Assembly (NCBI GenBank): GCA_016928295.1
Contig: JAFGLA010000050.1
Span: forward strand, 1-47,729
Length of the DNA stretch: 47,729 nucleotides
Reading direction: 5' to 3'
Origin: Opitutales bacterium
GTDB lineage: Bacteria > Verrucomicrobiota > Verrucomicrobiia > Opitutales > Oceanipulchritudinaceae
The position numbers were made by a program, and so were the translations under genes. Shown piece after piece: positions 33,960 through 41,940 of the stretch. How positions within the stretch are numbered: position 1 is the first letter of the stretch; each line of letters starts with the position of its first letter. Under the pieces are notes generated by a model. The model saw only the letters and a list, made by a program, of their open reading frames with translations, was not told the DNA's origin and did not search any database.

Positions 33960-34250
33960 GTTTGTCAGACTTCGAGGCGCTTTCGGTTGTTTTTGCCACA
34001 TGCGCCTTGAAGCAGCTCTCGCTTTTGCATTATGGAGTGTTTGGAAATTGACGGACCGAGGAGGCTGGATGGGTTTTCGGGGGGAAAATTGAAACGTGAG
34101 GCTAGGTGAATCTGGATTCTCCGAGTAGAACGGGACGGTTTTTCACCGAAAAGACGCCCGCTTTCCGACGGGAGTCGAACTGCAAGATGCACTCTCCCAA
34201 AATCCGTCCTCTCCCTACTGGTCCATACTCGCTCCCCACCCTCTCCAAAG
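33960..34250. other. Leader region of the aryl-polyene-type cluster
   Basis: This 291-base region should contain the cluster promoter. TTGACG at about 34049 could be a -35 element, but no convincing -10 follows at the right distance. A copy of repeat family B covers 34107-34178, between any such promoter and the first gene. Confidence 0.35.
34107..34178. repeat. Dispersed repeat family B, copy 2
   Basis: It aligns with window positions 1-72 at most positions, sharing GGTTTTTCACCGAAAAG and CCGACGGGAGTC. It lies in the leader of the pigment cluster. Confidence 0.65.
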
Positions 34251-35183
34251 ATGCCGGAAGAAGATTCACACAGTTCATCCCTCCTTGTCACAAAAGAAAA
34301 AGACGAGGCAGCCCCCTCCAACAATGGCGGCGAGGAACACTGCGTCTTTCTGGCAAACTCTCTCCATCTGCCCCGAATCGGAACAACCAACAGCGCGAAG
34401 ACTGCTTTAGCACCGACTCCCGAGGATGGCAGGCTACGTCTCGAACAACACGGTCCCCTGCTCTACGGGCGTTGGGAGAAGGCCGTCTGCACAGACGTGG
34501 AACAGGACACGCGCTGCGTTTACAGGCAGATACTCGGCCTTGGCAAAGAATGGAGTATTGCGCGGATATGGAACCTTGTTCCGCACATAAACGACTGCGT
34601 CAACGGGCTTGAAACCTACCGCTCGTTCTCCAAAGCCCGCTCGGAAGTCTTCTTCCAACACTACACTGCGAAAGCTAACTCGCACATGCCCGCCGCCACC
34701 GGAATCGGGCGCAAGGACAAGGGCATGTCCGTATCTTTTATCGCCTGCAAAGGGGAAGTCAGCCATCACGAAAACCCCTTCCAGACTCCCGCCTACCTTT
34801 ACCCGCCCCAATACGGCCCCCGTCCGCCAAGTTTCGCGCGCGCCAGCACCTGCCGTACAAAAGCCCTTCACGCCGCTTTCATATCCGGCACAGCCGCCGT
34901 AGTGGGGCACGAATCCATATGCGAGGACATCGGAGCGGAATGCCGCATCACGGTTGAAAACCTCAAAACCATGGACGCGATTACAAGGGCCGACAATGCA
35001 ACAGGCCGCACTTACAGGCTTATAAACGTGTTCGTACGAAACGCATCCCAGCACCAATACATATCCAAATACCTGCAAGAGCACTGGCTTGAACCCGAGG
35101 ACCGCGTAAGCTTCTACAACGCGGACATATGCCGCAAAGAACTCAATCTTGAGATAGAATTTGCGCGAATAAGTTATTTTTAA
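34251..35183 (+). CDS. Chorismatase-family enzyme (FkbO/Hyg5/XanB2-like), probable hydroxybenzoate synthase
   Basis: Chorismatases cleave pyruvate from chorismate. XanB2 makes 3- and 4-hydroxybenzoate for xanthomonadin, Hyg5 makes 3-hydroxybenzoate, and FkbO makes a dihydroxycyclohexadiene acid. The 310 residues show the family marks: RIWNLVPHIN (105-114), LETYRSFSKARSEVF, PPQYGPRPPSFARAS, FISGTAAVVGHES (210-222) and YNADICRKELNLEIEF. Cys294 in ADICR with Glu301 seven residues on matches the pattern I recall for the hydroxybenzoate-forming (Hyg5/XanB2) types. The N-terminal ~60 residues are not conserved-looking, so the true start may be later. It opens the cluster and is the likely source of the aryl starter unit, replacing the ammonia lyase of many aryl-polyene clusters. 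Confidence 0.85.
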   Translation: MPEEDSHSSSLLVTKEKDEAAPSNNGGEEHCVFLANSLHLPRIGTTNSAKTALAPTPEDGRLRLEQHGPLLYGRWEKAVCTDVEQDTRCVYRQILGLGKEWSIARIWNLVPHINDCVNGLETYRSFSKARSEVFFQHYTAKANSHMPAATGIGRKDKGMSVSFIACKGEVSHHENPFQTPAYLYPPQYGPRPPSFARASTCRTKALHAAFISGTAAVVGHESICEDIGAECRITVENLKTMDAITRADNATGRTYRLINVFVRNASQHQYISKYLQEHWLEPEDRVSFYNADICRKELNLEIEFARISYF

Positions 35184-35222
35184 TCAACTTACAAACTCCA
35201 CAAGGCCCTTTTCCCTCTGCAT

Positions 35223-35642
35223 ATGCTCTCCGCGGTCAAGAGACCCGATATTTTCTTGCCCATAATGCCCCAATCAACTAATCGACAACGCATGACCGAA
35301 GACGCTACAAGCGACTCATCTCTCCCAATCCCCGAATCCGCGCGCGCAATCTATTCTTCTTGGTGCAAGACCAGAGACGACAAGGATTTGACGCAATTGA
35401 TCGGAGCCTTGCTCGAAACTCTTGAAGTAAACTCTTTCGACGAGGTTTACGCTGAAAAGGGCGACTCCACCATCATCCTCGAAGACTTGGGAATAGACTC
35501 TCTCACTCTGGCTGAAATGCTCTTTTACACGGAAGATTTGCTAAAAATCCGCATTCCCAACGAAGACATCGTCAAAATCCGCACAATAGGAGAGCTGAAA
35601 AGCTACCTCGCATCGCGCAGCAAAGAACTCCCCTCTGAATGA
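35223..35642 (+). CDS. Acyl carrier protein 1 of the aryl-polyene-type cluster
   Basis: The C-terminal ~85 residues form an ACP. The phosphopantetheine attachment site is LEDLGIDSLTLAEM (Ser93 of 139), followed by the typical helix FYTEDLLKIRIPNEDI. The N-terminal extension is unusual; ATG codons at 35265 and 35292 would give 125 or 116 residues, and the last is the most ACP-like. The ACP should carry the aryl starter or the growing polyene as a thioester. Its stop overlaps the start of the next ketosynthase gene (ATGA), indicating coupled translation. Confidence 0.83.
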   Translation: MLSAVKRPDIFLPIMPQSTNRQRMTEDATSDSSLPIPESARAIYSSWCKTRDDKDLTQLIGALLETLEVNSFDEVYAEKGDSTIILEDLGIDSLTLAEMLFYTEDLLKIRIPNEDIVKIRTIGELKSYLASRSKELPSE

Positions 35643-36898
35643 ACAAGGTAGTAATTAGCGGAACAGGCTTCATTACAAGCATAGGCAACGACAAAAAAGA
35701 CGTAGAAAAGCACCTTAGGGAACTCAAACACGGCTTTTCGCTAGTTGACCTGCTTCCGGGGGTTGAAGGGGCCCAAAGGCTTATCGGCAGGCCACAAGGG
35801 TTCTCCTTCCCGGGCGCGTCATACATGACGTGGCGCTACCCTGCCGCCTACAAACTGCCGCGCGAGCTGATGCGGGGCCTTAGCCCGCACGGAGTCTATG
35901 CCACATGCGCCGCATTGCAGGCAATAGAGGACTCCGGCATTACTCAAGACGAGCTTTCCAACGGAGACACTGCCCTGTTCTGCTCTTCCGCCGGTTCTCC
36001 GTGGCTACTGAACCAGAACCTCAAGCACATGCGCGAAAGCGACGCCATTCACGGCTCGCCCTTCGGCGTGATAAGCAGCATCTCCGGCACGCTCAACTTT
36101 AACCTCAGCACCTATTTAAAGATACGCGGCGGCAACTGCGGCTTCGTGTCTGCCTGCTCTTCTTCCACACACGCCATCGGCTTCGCGATCGACCAGATCC
36201 GTCTTGGAAGGCAAAAGCGCGTGATCGTGATCGGGGCCGAGGAAGACATGCCCGAGACCATCCTGCCCTTCGCTGCGATGCGAGTAATGGCCGACACGCA
36301 CGACCCAAGCCGCGGCAGTTGCCCATTCGACGTCGAACGCAGCGGCTTTCTGGCCTGCGGCGGTGCCGCAGCCCTGATAATCGAAGACGAGCAAAGCGCG
36401 CTTGAAAGAGGAACAAAACCGTATGCAAGACTATGCGGCTGGGGTCACTCGGCTGACGGTTACAGCACAGCGCAGCCCGACCCCAAAGGCGAGGGCCTGC
36501 TACGCGCAATGAAACTCGCACTCGAAGACGCGGAGCTTCCCGCCGAAGCCATAGACTACGTGAACGCGCACGCGACATCGACAATCGCCGGAGACGCAGC
36601 CGAAGCAACCGCCATAAGCAACCTTTACAGCGGCAAGAAAAAGCTCCCCGCCGTAAGCGGCACAAAGTCCCTGACCGGGCACGGCCTCTCGCTTGCAGGA
36701 GCGATGGAAACGGGCATCTGCGCCCTCGCCCTGCGCGAAGGCTTCACTCCGGGCAACGCCCACCTTCGCACCCCGTGCAAGGAAGCGGAATCGCTCACCC
36801 TGCCCCTTACCACCAAAGACACTCGCCCCAGCTACATTCTCAAGAACAACTCAGGCTTTGGCGGAAGCAACGTCAGCCTGGTCATGCAGGCGGTATAG
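35639..36898 (+). CDS. Ketosynthase 1 (FabF-like, aryl-polyene type)
   Basis: The 419-residue condensing enzyme extends an acyl-ACP by two carbons using malonyl-ACP. The catalytic triad is complete: Cys173 in VSACSSSTHA, His311 in NAHATST and His348 in KSLTGHGLSLAG. The C-terminal NNSGFGGSNVSLV loop is also typical. Length matches FabF and the ApeO/ApeR enzymes. Located directly after ACP1, it is a candidate for priming or polyene extension. A 178-base gap follows, the largest inside the cluster. Confidence 0.92.
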   Translation: MNKVVISGTGFITSIGNDKKDVEKHLRELKHGFSLVDLLPGVEGAQRLIGRPQGFSFPGASYMTWRYPAAYKLPRELMRGLSPHGVYATCAALQAIEDSGITQDELSNGDTALFCSSAGSPWLLNQNLKHMRESDAIHGSPFGVISSISGTLNFNLSTYLKIRGGNCGFVSACSSSTHAIGFAIDQIRLGRQKRVIVIGAEEDMPETILPFAAMRVMADTHDPSRGSCPFDVERSGFLACGGAAALIIEDEQSALERGTKPYARLCGWGHSADGYSTAQPDPKGEGLLRAMKLALEDAELPAEAIDYVNAHATSTIAGDAAEATAISNLYSGKKKLPAVSGTKSLTGHGLSLAGAMETGICALALREGFTPGNAHLRTPCKEAESLTLPLTTKDTRPSYILKNNSGFGGSNVSLVMQAV

Positions 36899-37076
36899 AG
36901 GGCAGAAAACGCAGTACTACGAACAATTTCTCGCAACAATCCCAAGGCCGACTCCATTGGACTTGCCCGCCTGTTAGATTAGCCACATAAGATAATCGAA
37001 AGTTCAACTGCCCACCCATTCGCATCCCCCATCCACTACAAACGCAAGATGACGGGCATCAATATTCTCTCCTAAA
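36899..37076 (+). other. Gap inside the cluster, possible internal promoter
   Basis: The 178 bases between ketosynthase 1 and ACP2 contain no gene. TTGCCC followed 17 bases later by CATAAG, and then AGATAAT near 36990, could form a promoter. The match is weak. Elsewhere in the cluster genes overlap or nearly touch, so a second transcript starting here is plausible. Confidence 0.3.
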
Positions 37077-37343
37077 ATGACTGACGAAGAACTGAAGACG
37101 CAGATTAAGGAACTGATAGTCCAGACGCTCGAACTAGACGACATCAGCGCCGAAGACATTAGCGACGAACAGGCGCTGATGGACTCCGACCTTGGGCTGG
37201 ACTCGATTGACGCGCTCGAACTGGTTGTCCAGATAGAGAAGAAATTCGCCATCAAGCTCGAAAACAGCGAGGACGCCAAGGCGGCGCTCCACAGCGTGAA
37301 CTCGATGGTCGAACAAATCCGAAAATACAACAAGTCGCTGTAG
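37077..37343 (+). CDS. Acyl carrier protein 2 of the aryl-polyene-type cluster
   Basis: The 88-residue protein is a standard-size ACP with attachment Ser43 in DLGLDSIDALELV, followed by VQIEKKFAIKLENSEDA. Aryl-polyene clusters of E. coli type also have two ACPs (ApeE and ApeF), thought to divide priming and elongation. No phosphopantetheinyl transferase gene is present in the window, so activation must come from elsewhere. Confidence 0.92.
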   Translation: MTDEELKTQIKELIVQTLELDDISAEDISDEQALMDSDLGLDSIDALELVVQIEKKFAIKLENSEDAKAALHSVNSMVEQIRKYNKSL

Positions 37344-37370
37344 GCCTCCCTCCCTGTCTCGGGCAGTAAA

Positions 37371-38468
37371 ATGATACGCCAGAACGACATCCGCATTCTG
37401 AGCTGCGACTGCATTACACCCTTTGGCGACAGCTCCGCGACCTGCGAAGCACTGCTCGAAGGCCGGAGCAACGTGCGCCAGTATCCCCTGCTGGGCAACG
37501 CGGAAGAAGCTCTCGTGCCCCTTTCGCTTTTTGACGAAATGCACGCGGACCTCCCACCGCGCTGGTTCAAGATAGTGCAAAAGCTCCTCGCCCCCGTCTG
37601 CGGACCGCAATGGGGCAGAGCCGACACGCCCGTCTTCGTATCGAGCAGCAACTTCGGCGTGGACTCCCTCTACTACCTGCGCCACGAAGGCAGGGAAGAT
37701 CAACTCCCTTACGCCGTCCCCCACAGCTCGGTGGAGCAAATCCGCAAAGTCTGCGGATGGGGCCACAACATAAGCCTCTGCTCTCACGCCTGCGTTTCTG
37801 CCCACATCGCCATTTCCTGCGCAAGCGACGCCCTTGCAAGCGGAGCGAAGCAGGCGCTCGTAGTAAGCTACGACTTTATAAGCCCTTTTGTGACAGGGGG
37901 GTTCAACGCGCTCAAAATCCTCAACGGACAAGCGCCCAAACCCTACCACTGCGCGCCCAGCGGCTCCATAGCCCTTGGCGAAGGCGCGGCCTACGCAGTG
38001 CTCGCCCTTGAAGGCGAAGGCCCCACGATACGCGCCCAGTCCACATGGAACGAAATGTTCCACTATACGGCCAACGAACCCGAAGGCAGCGGCTTTGCAA
38101 AGCTGCTGGAGCCAATCCTGCCCCTGCTCGACAAGGAACGCATATGGCTCAAAGGACACGGCACGGGCACCGTCGAGGCGGGACGGATCGAAGCTGTCAC
38201 ATTGGCCAAACTATTTCCCCAAGCCCCGCTAACGGGCTGGAAAGGCGCCCTTGGGCACACACTGGGAAGCTGCGGCCTTATAGAGCTGGCCATCGCGCTA
38301 CGTGCCATGGAACAAGGCCGCGCACCGGGCACAGTTGCCAGCCAGAAGCCATGTTTCACGGAGAACATCGCCCTGAAGCCATTCTCCACAAAGCCGTACG
38401 ACGCGGTACTAATCCTGAGCAACGCCTTTGGCGGTGCCCATGCAGCAATGTGCGTAAGCAATGATTAG
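37371..38468 (+). CDS. Ketosynthase 2 (divergent, aryl-polyene type)
   Basis: The 365-residue protein is shorter and more divergent than ketosynthase 1 but keeps a complete Cys-His-His set: Cys141 in SHACVSAHIAI, His263 in KGHGTGTVEAG and His296 in GALGHTLGSCG. It therefore should be active and not merely a chain-length factor. In aryl-polyene synthases one ketosynthase pairs with an inactive partner; the following gene could be that partner. Its end overlaps the next gene by eight bases. Confidence 0.87.
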   Translation: MIRQNDIRILSCDCITPFGDSSATCEALLEGRSNVRQYPLLGNAEEALVPLSLFDEMHADLPPRWFKIVQKLLAPVCGPQWGRADTPVFVSSSNFGVDSLYYLRHEGREDQLPYAVPHSSVEQIRKVCGWGHNISLCSHACVSAHIAISCASDALASGAKQALVVSYDFISPFVTGGFNALKILNGQAPKPYHCAPSGSIALGEGAAYAVLALEGEGPTIRAQSTWNEMFHYTANEPEGSGFAKLLEPILPLLDKERIWLKGHGTGTVEAGRIEAVTLAKLFPQAPLTGWKGALGHTLGSCGLIELAIALRAMEQGRAPGTVASQKPCFTENIALKPFSTKPYDAVLILSNAFGGAHAAMCVSND

Positions 38469-39144
38469 CTACCATATAAGCAAAGTGTTCAGCATAGCTC
38501 CGTATCAGGGGGAAATGCCGCAGGAACTAAAGCAAAGCCTCGCCGAAGGCCTTGCGCGAGGAGCCTTGCGCCGCTTCAGCGACAGCGGCCTTCACGCGCA
38601 CGCGGCGCTTCGCGAACTTAAGACACAAGAGAGCGAACTTCTCGTAAGCGCGTCGAGCTTTGCAGAGTCCCGCTCGCTCGAAGAATACATAGACAGCTTT
38701 CCAAGCGCCAGCCCTGCACGATTCCAACGCTCGGTACACCCCAGCGCGGTCCAGCAGGCAAGAGTGCCAAACAGCGCGCCGCTGCGCCGCTACATACCCC
38801 TCGCCGGGCAGGAAGGGCTTGCCATTACCGCCGTCCGCACAGCCCTCGCCTCCAACGAGGACAACGTAATACTCATTGGCGGAGAAGAATGCGGCACTTG
38901 GAGCGTTGGCATACAGGCAGGCAGCGAAACCGGCTACGCCTTTGGCCTGCGCCTGATGAAAGAACCGGGCAAGGACCAGCCGCCCTCGCTAGGCACCATT
39001 AGCTGGAGCATGGACTACGACGACAAAGCCGACAAGGACGCCAGCCTTCAACATTTCCACTCGCAGTTGCACACAAGAAGCTCCTACAAGGCGTCCCACC
39101 CGGACATGGGCAGCATCACTCTTAGCTGGAACAACCGGCCATGA
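38461..39144 (+). CDS. Truncated ketosynthase-like protein (beta-ketoacyl synthase N-terminal-like, chain-length-factor candidate)
   Basis: The 227-residue protein resembles the short ketosynthase-like N-terminal domain proteins found in aryl-polyene and flexirubin clusters. Recognisable parts are RRFSDSGLHAHAALREL, FAESRSLEEYIDSF, SPARFQRSVHPSAVQQA and NVILIGGEECGTW. The FxxSVHNxxxG-like strand of that family is seen in the third piece. No catalytic Cys or His motif is present. It may form a heterodimer with a full ketosynthase and set chain length. It overlaps the genes on both sides, which implies matched expression. Confidence 0.8.
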   Translation: MISYHISKVFSIAPYQGEMPQELKQSLAEGLARGALRRFSDSGLHAHAALRELKTQESELLVSASSFAESRSLEEYIDSFPSASPARFQRSVHPSAVQQARVPNSAPLRRYIPLAGQEGLAITAVRTALASNEDNVILIGGEECGTWSVGIQAGSETGYAFGLRLMKEPGKDQPPSLGTISWSMDYDDKADKDASLQHFHSQLHTRSSYKASHPDMGSITLSWNNRP

Positions 39145-40064
39145 AGCGCAAGCGTAACCCGGGGCCTGTCGGCGGATACCACATACTCATCTTCCTCTAC
39201 CACGCACTGCCCGACTTCGCTTTCGATACCCTCGTCAGATACGGCGCACTGCTTGCCATGCTGGCGATGAAAAAGCAAAGGGAAGCCTCGCGCGAGTATC
39301 TGCGCATTGCCCTTGGCAAGGAACCAGACTTTTGCGAAATCTGGAAACACTTCGACTGCTTCGCGCAAACGCTCGTTCTGCGCCTCATTGCAGGCAAATA
39401 CAAGAACGCCAAACTGATACACCCGCAGGGGCACGGCGAGGAGTTCATGTCTCTGGTACGCAGCGGTGCGCAAGTTCTTTACGGCACCTTTCACATCGGC
39501 TGCTCGGACCTTTTGGGCTTCTGCCTGGCGGACGGCTTCTGCCCGATAAGCATGATCCGCCTGAAAGTTGGCAACTCGCACGACGTCGAACGCTTCACCC
39601 GCCACTACAAAGGACTGGGGCTAAACATCATATGGGTCAACAACCCGCAGGAAATCATCCTAGGCATAAACAACGCGATACAAAGGAAAGACTCTATCGC
39701 CATGCAGTGCGACAGGGTGGACTATTCCTCAAAGAACGAGAGCTTCCTCTTCATGGGAGCGCGACGCTCCTTTCCTTTCACAATCTACCACCTCTCTGCG
39801 ATATACCGCTTGCCGGTGGCCTTCTGCTTCAGCTTCAACACCAAGGACGGAGTCATAACCCACGCACCGGCCCCCTTCTACCCTGCGGAGAGCAAAAAGG
39901 AAACTCTCCGGCTCGGGCGGAAACACTTTCAGAAGCTCCTGACCGAGGTGGAGGAACTGCTGCGCGAATACCCGTATCACTGGTTCAACTTTGACGGTCT
40001 AAACCCCATTGCCAATGACGACGCAAAGCTCGAACGACAGCTATCAGCAAGCGCGTGCCAATAG
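39141..40064 (+). CDS. LpxL/HtrB-like lipid acyltransferase
   Basis: The 307-residue protein belongs to the lysophospholipid acyltransferase superfamily of LpxL type. Its HX4D catalytic motif is His118-Asp123 in GTFHIGCSDLLG; an N-terminal hydrophobic stretch could anchor it in the inner membrane, and YPYHWFNFDGL lies near the end. In aryl-polyene clusters such enzymes are proposed to transfer the polyene or fatty acyl chains to a lipid carrier. It overlaps the preceding gene by four bases and the next by 50. Confidence 0.85.
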   Translation: MKRKRNPGPVGGYHILIFLYHALPDFAFDTLVRYGALLAMLAMKKQREASREYLRIALGKEPDFCEIWKHFDCFAQTLVLRLIAGKYKNAKLIHPQGHGEEFMSLVRSGAQVLYGTFHIGCSDLLGFCLADGFCPISMIRLKVGNSHDVERFTRHYKGLGLNIIWVNNPQEIILGINNAIQRKDSIAMQCDRVDYSSKNESFLFMGARRSFPFTIYHLSAIYRLPVAFCFSFNTKDGVITHAPAPFYPAESKKETLRLGRKHFQKLLTEVEELLREYPYHWFNFDGLNPIANDDAKLERQLSASACQ

Positions 40065-40812
40065 CGGGCGAGCCCTGCGCCTTCGCGACTACCTCACTTA
40101 CTACCTGAGCGTATCAGTCTTCGGCATCGGCGCGCTGGCGACGAACGCCTACTTCTGGCTGTTCTCCCTGCTCCCAAGCTGCAAGGGTCACGAAGCAGCC
40201 TCACGCAGGACAATCCACAAGCTCATGCGCCTTTGGATGTGGTTTCTGGACATTGCCGGAGCTATGAAAGTGGACTGGGCCGACATGCACAGGATGGACG
40301 AAATGAAAGGCTGCATCATTGTGGCCAACCACCCCAACCTGCTCGACATCTGCTGGATACTCGCCGCGTCACCCGACGTAGTGTGCATGTTCAAGTCCGA
40401 AATAAACAAGAACAGCTTCCTCAACGCCAGTGCGAGAATGGCAGGCTACATCAGTAACGACAGCGGCATGGACGGCCTGCATCTGGCCGTGGACAAGCTC
40501 CAAAAAGGAGCCATTCTCGTGGTATTCCCCGAAGGAACGCGCACGCACACGCCACCGCTTGGCAAGCTAAAGCAAGGCTTTGCCCTTATCGCCAAACTCG
40601 CGCAAGCGCCGATACAGCCCCTCTACATTCAAAGCTACACAAAGAGCTTCACCAAAGGCGCCTTTTTTAGCTGCTCGCCCATGCCCATACACTTCAAGCT
40701 AGGCTTCGGAGAACAAGTCCGCCCCCCGCACGACAAACCGGCGCGCCAGTTGGCAAGTGATGTGGAAGAACTCATGCGCAAGGACATTGAAACCCTGCTC
40801 AATCTCCCCTAG
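40015..40812 (+). CDS. PlsC-like 1-acyl-glycerol-phosphate acyltransferase
   Basis: The 265-residue protein has the acyltransferase motifs NHPNLLD (105-111, catalytic His106 and Asp111) and FPEGTRT (171-177). A membrane segment lies near the N-terminus (SVSVFGIGALATNAYFWLFS). The ATG at 40015 was used; it lies 50 bases inside the upstream gene. With the LpxL-like enzyme it could assemble the lipid to which the aryl polyene is esterified, as proposed for ApeD-type enzymes. Confidence 0.88.
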   Translation: MTTQSSNDSYQQARANSGRALRLRDYLTYYLSVSVFGIGALATNAYFWLFSLLPSCKGHEAASRRTIHKLMRLWMWFLDIAGAMKVDWADMHRMDEMKGCIIVANHPNLLDICWILAASPDVVCMFKSEINKNSFLNASARMAGYISNDSGMDGLHLAVDKLQKGAILVVFPEGTRTHTPPLGKLKQGFALIAKLAQAPIQPLYIQSYTKSFTKGAFFSCSPMPIHFKLGFGEQVRPPHDKPARQLASDVEELMRKDIETLLNLP

Positions 40813-40846
40813 GGAGTATCATTGCAAGCCAAGGGATTAGCGCGAA

Positions 40847-41176
40847 ATGCAGAACCAACCCGCATCAGAAAGCCAAACGGAGACGAGCACGAAACTGTTC
40901 GTCAGCCACGACATGGCCATTTTCGGGGGCCACTTCCCGGGAAACCCGCTCGTCCCCGCCGCCCTTCAACTTGAATGGATGCTCGAAAGACTGCCCAAGG
41001 GATGCGACGCCCATGAGAGCTGGACAGTAAAGAACGCGAAGTTCCTCAAACCTCTCCAACCCGGTACAGAAGCGCAAATCCTAATCCGCGAATCAGACGC
41101 AAGCACGTTCAAAGCCAGCATACAGAGCGAGGCCGGAACACATTCAATGGCGACCTTTACGCGCAACGCACAATGA
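40847..41176 (+). CDS. Hotdog-fold 3-hydroxyacyl-ACP dehydratase (ApeI-like)
   Basis: The 109-residue protein shows the FabA/FabZ-like segment MAIFGGHFPGNPLVPAALQL with catalytic-type His29. It is shorter than FabZ and lacks a clear second acidic residue in the central helix (LEWMLERL may provide it). The ApeI type works with the second dehydratase (44842) to form the conjugated double bonds. It overlaps the glycosyltransferase gene by four bases. Confidence 0.85.
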   Translation: MQNQPASESQTETSTKLFVSHDMAIFGGHFPGNPLVPAALQLEWMLERLPKGCDAHESWTVKNAKFLKPLQPGTEAQILIRESDASTFKASIQSEAGTHSMATFTRNAQ

Positions 41177-41937
41177 AGGGCATCGTAATAATCCCCAGCT
41201 ACAACACCGGCGCGGAAATCCTCATCAAGACGGTCCGCACGGTCATGGAGAACTGGCCCCATGTCTGCGTAGCCTTCGACGGCTCCGACGACGGAAGCGA
41301 CAAGGCCCTAGAAGCCGCCCTTGGGCCGGAGAGCGACGTAAAGATAATCGTCAACCACATAAACAGGGGCAAAGGAGCCACCGTTCTTGACGCTGCAAGA
41401 GAATGCCTTGAACAGGGCTTCACTCACGTATGCAGCTTCGACTCCGACGGACAGCACTGCGCCGCCGACATTGCTAAAATGTTTGAAGCGGCCAGCGACG
41501 ACGGCTCCGACTTTGTGCTTGGAATACCGCAATTCGGCCCCGAAGCGCCTGCTGAAAGAATCAAGGGCCGCAAAGTCGGCAACGGCTTTGCCAGCTTTGA
41601 GACTCTGGGCATCGGCCCTGCGGACTCCCTTTACGGAATGCGCGTGTATCCGATAGTTCCGCTGCTCAAAGCCATGAAAGGCCCCCGCCGCGGGCGACGC
41701 TACGACTTCGACACCGAGGCCGCCGTGCGCCTCACATGGGCCGGACTGCGCGCTATAAACATACCCACCCCCGTCCGTTACCCAAGGAAGGAAGATGGCG
41801 GAGTGACGCACTTCAAATACCTGCGCGACAACGTGCTGCTGACGTTCATGCACACGCGGCTCTTAATCGAACTCCCCTTCCACCTGCCCACCCTGATTAG
41901 AGAGCGCAGGAAACTACGCGCCCTCCAAACCAAGTGA
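41173..41937 (+). CDS. Glycosyltransferase family 2
   Basis: The 254-residue enzyme has a GT-A fold: VIIPSYNTG at the start, FDGSDDGS, HINRGKGATVLDAA and the metal-binding FDSDGQH (90-95), followed by GRRYDFDTEAAVRL. It lacks membrane helices except a possible C-terminal amphipathic one. Family relatives transfer sugars to lipid or aglycone acceptors. In this cluster it may add a sugar to the polyene headgroup or to its lipid; the separate acyltransferases would then cover what the fused GT/AT protein ApeJ does elsewhere. Confidence 0.88.
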   Translation: MKGIVIIPSYNTGAEILIKTVRTVMENWPHVCVAFDGSDDGSDKALEAALGPESDVKIIVNHINRGKGATVLDAARECLEQGFTHVCSFDSDGQHCAADIAKMFEAASDDGSDFVLGIPQFGPEAPAERIKGRKVGNGFASFETLGIGPADSLYGMRVYPIVPLLKAMKGPRRGRRYDFDTEAAVRLTWAGLRAINIPTPVRYPRKEDGGVTHFKYLRDNVLLTFMHTRLLIELPFHLPTLIRERRKLRALQTK

Positions 41938-41940
41938 CAA

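Noticed and set aside
33819-34001. Minus-strand frame of 60 residues over tRNA-Tyr containing GTGFEPVNGD
   Set aside because: This is the well-known false protein obtained by translating the antisense of a tRNA gene.
33965-34390. 141-residue minus-strand frame upstream of the pigment cluster
   Set aside because: It covers repeat family B and the start of the chorismatase gene, and has no recognisable feature or ribosome site.
37134-38159. 341-residue minus-strand frame
   Set aside because: It runs antisense across ACP2 and ketosynthase 2, whose catalytic motifs are intact.
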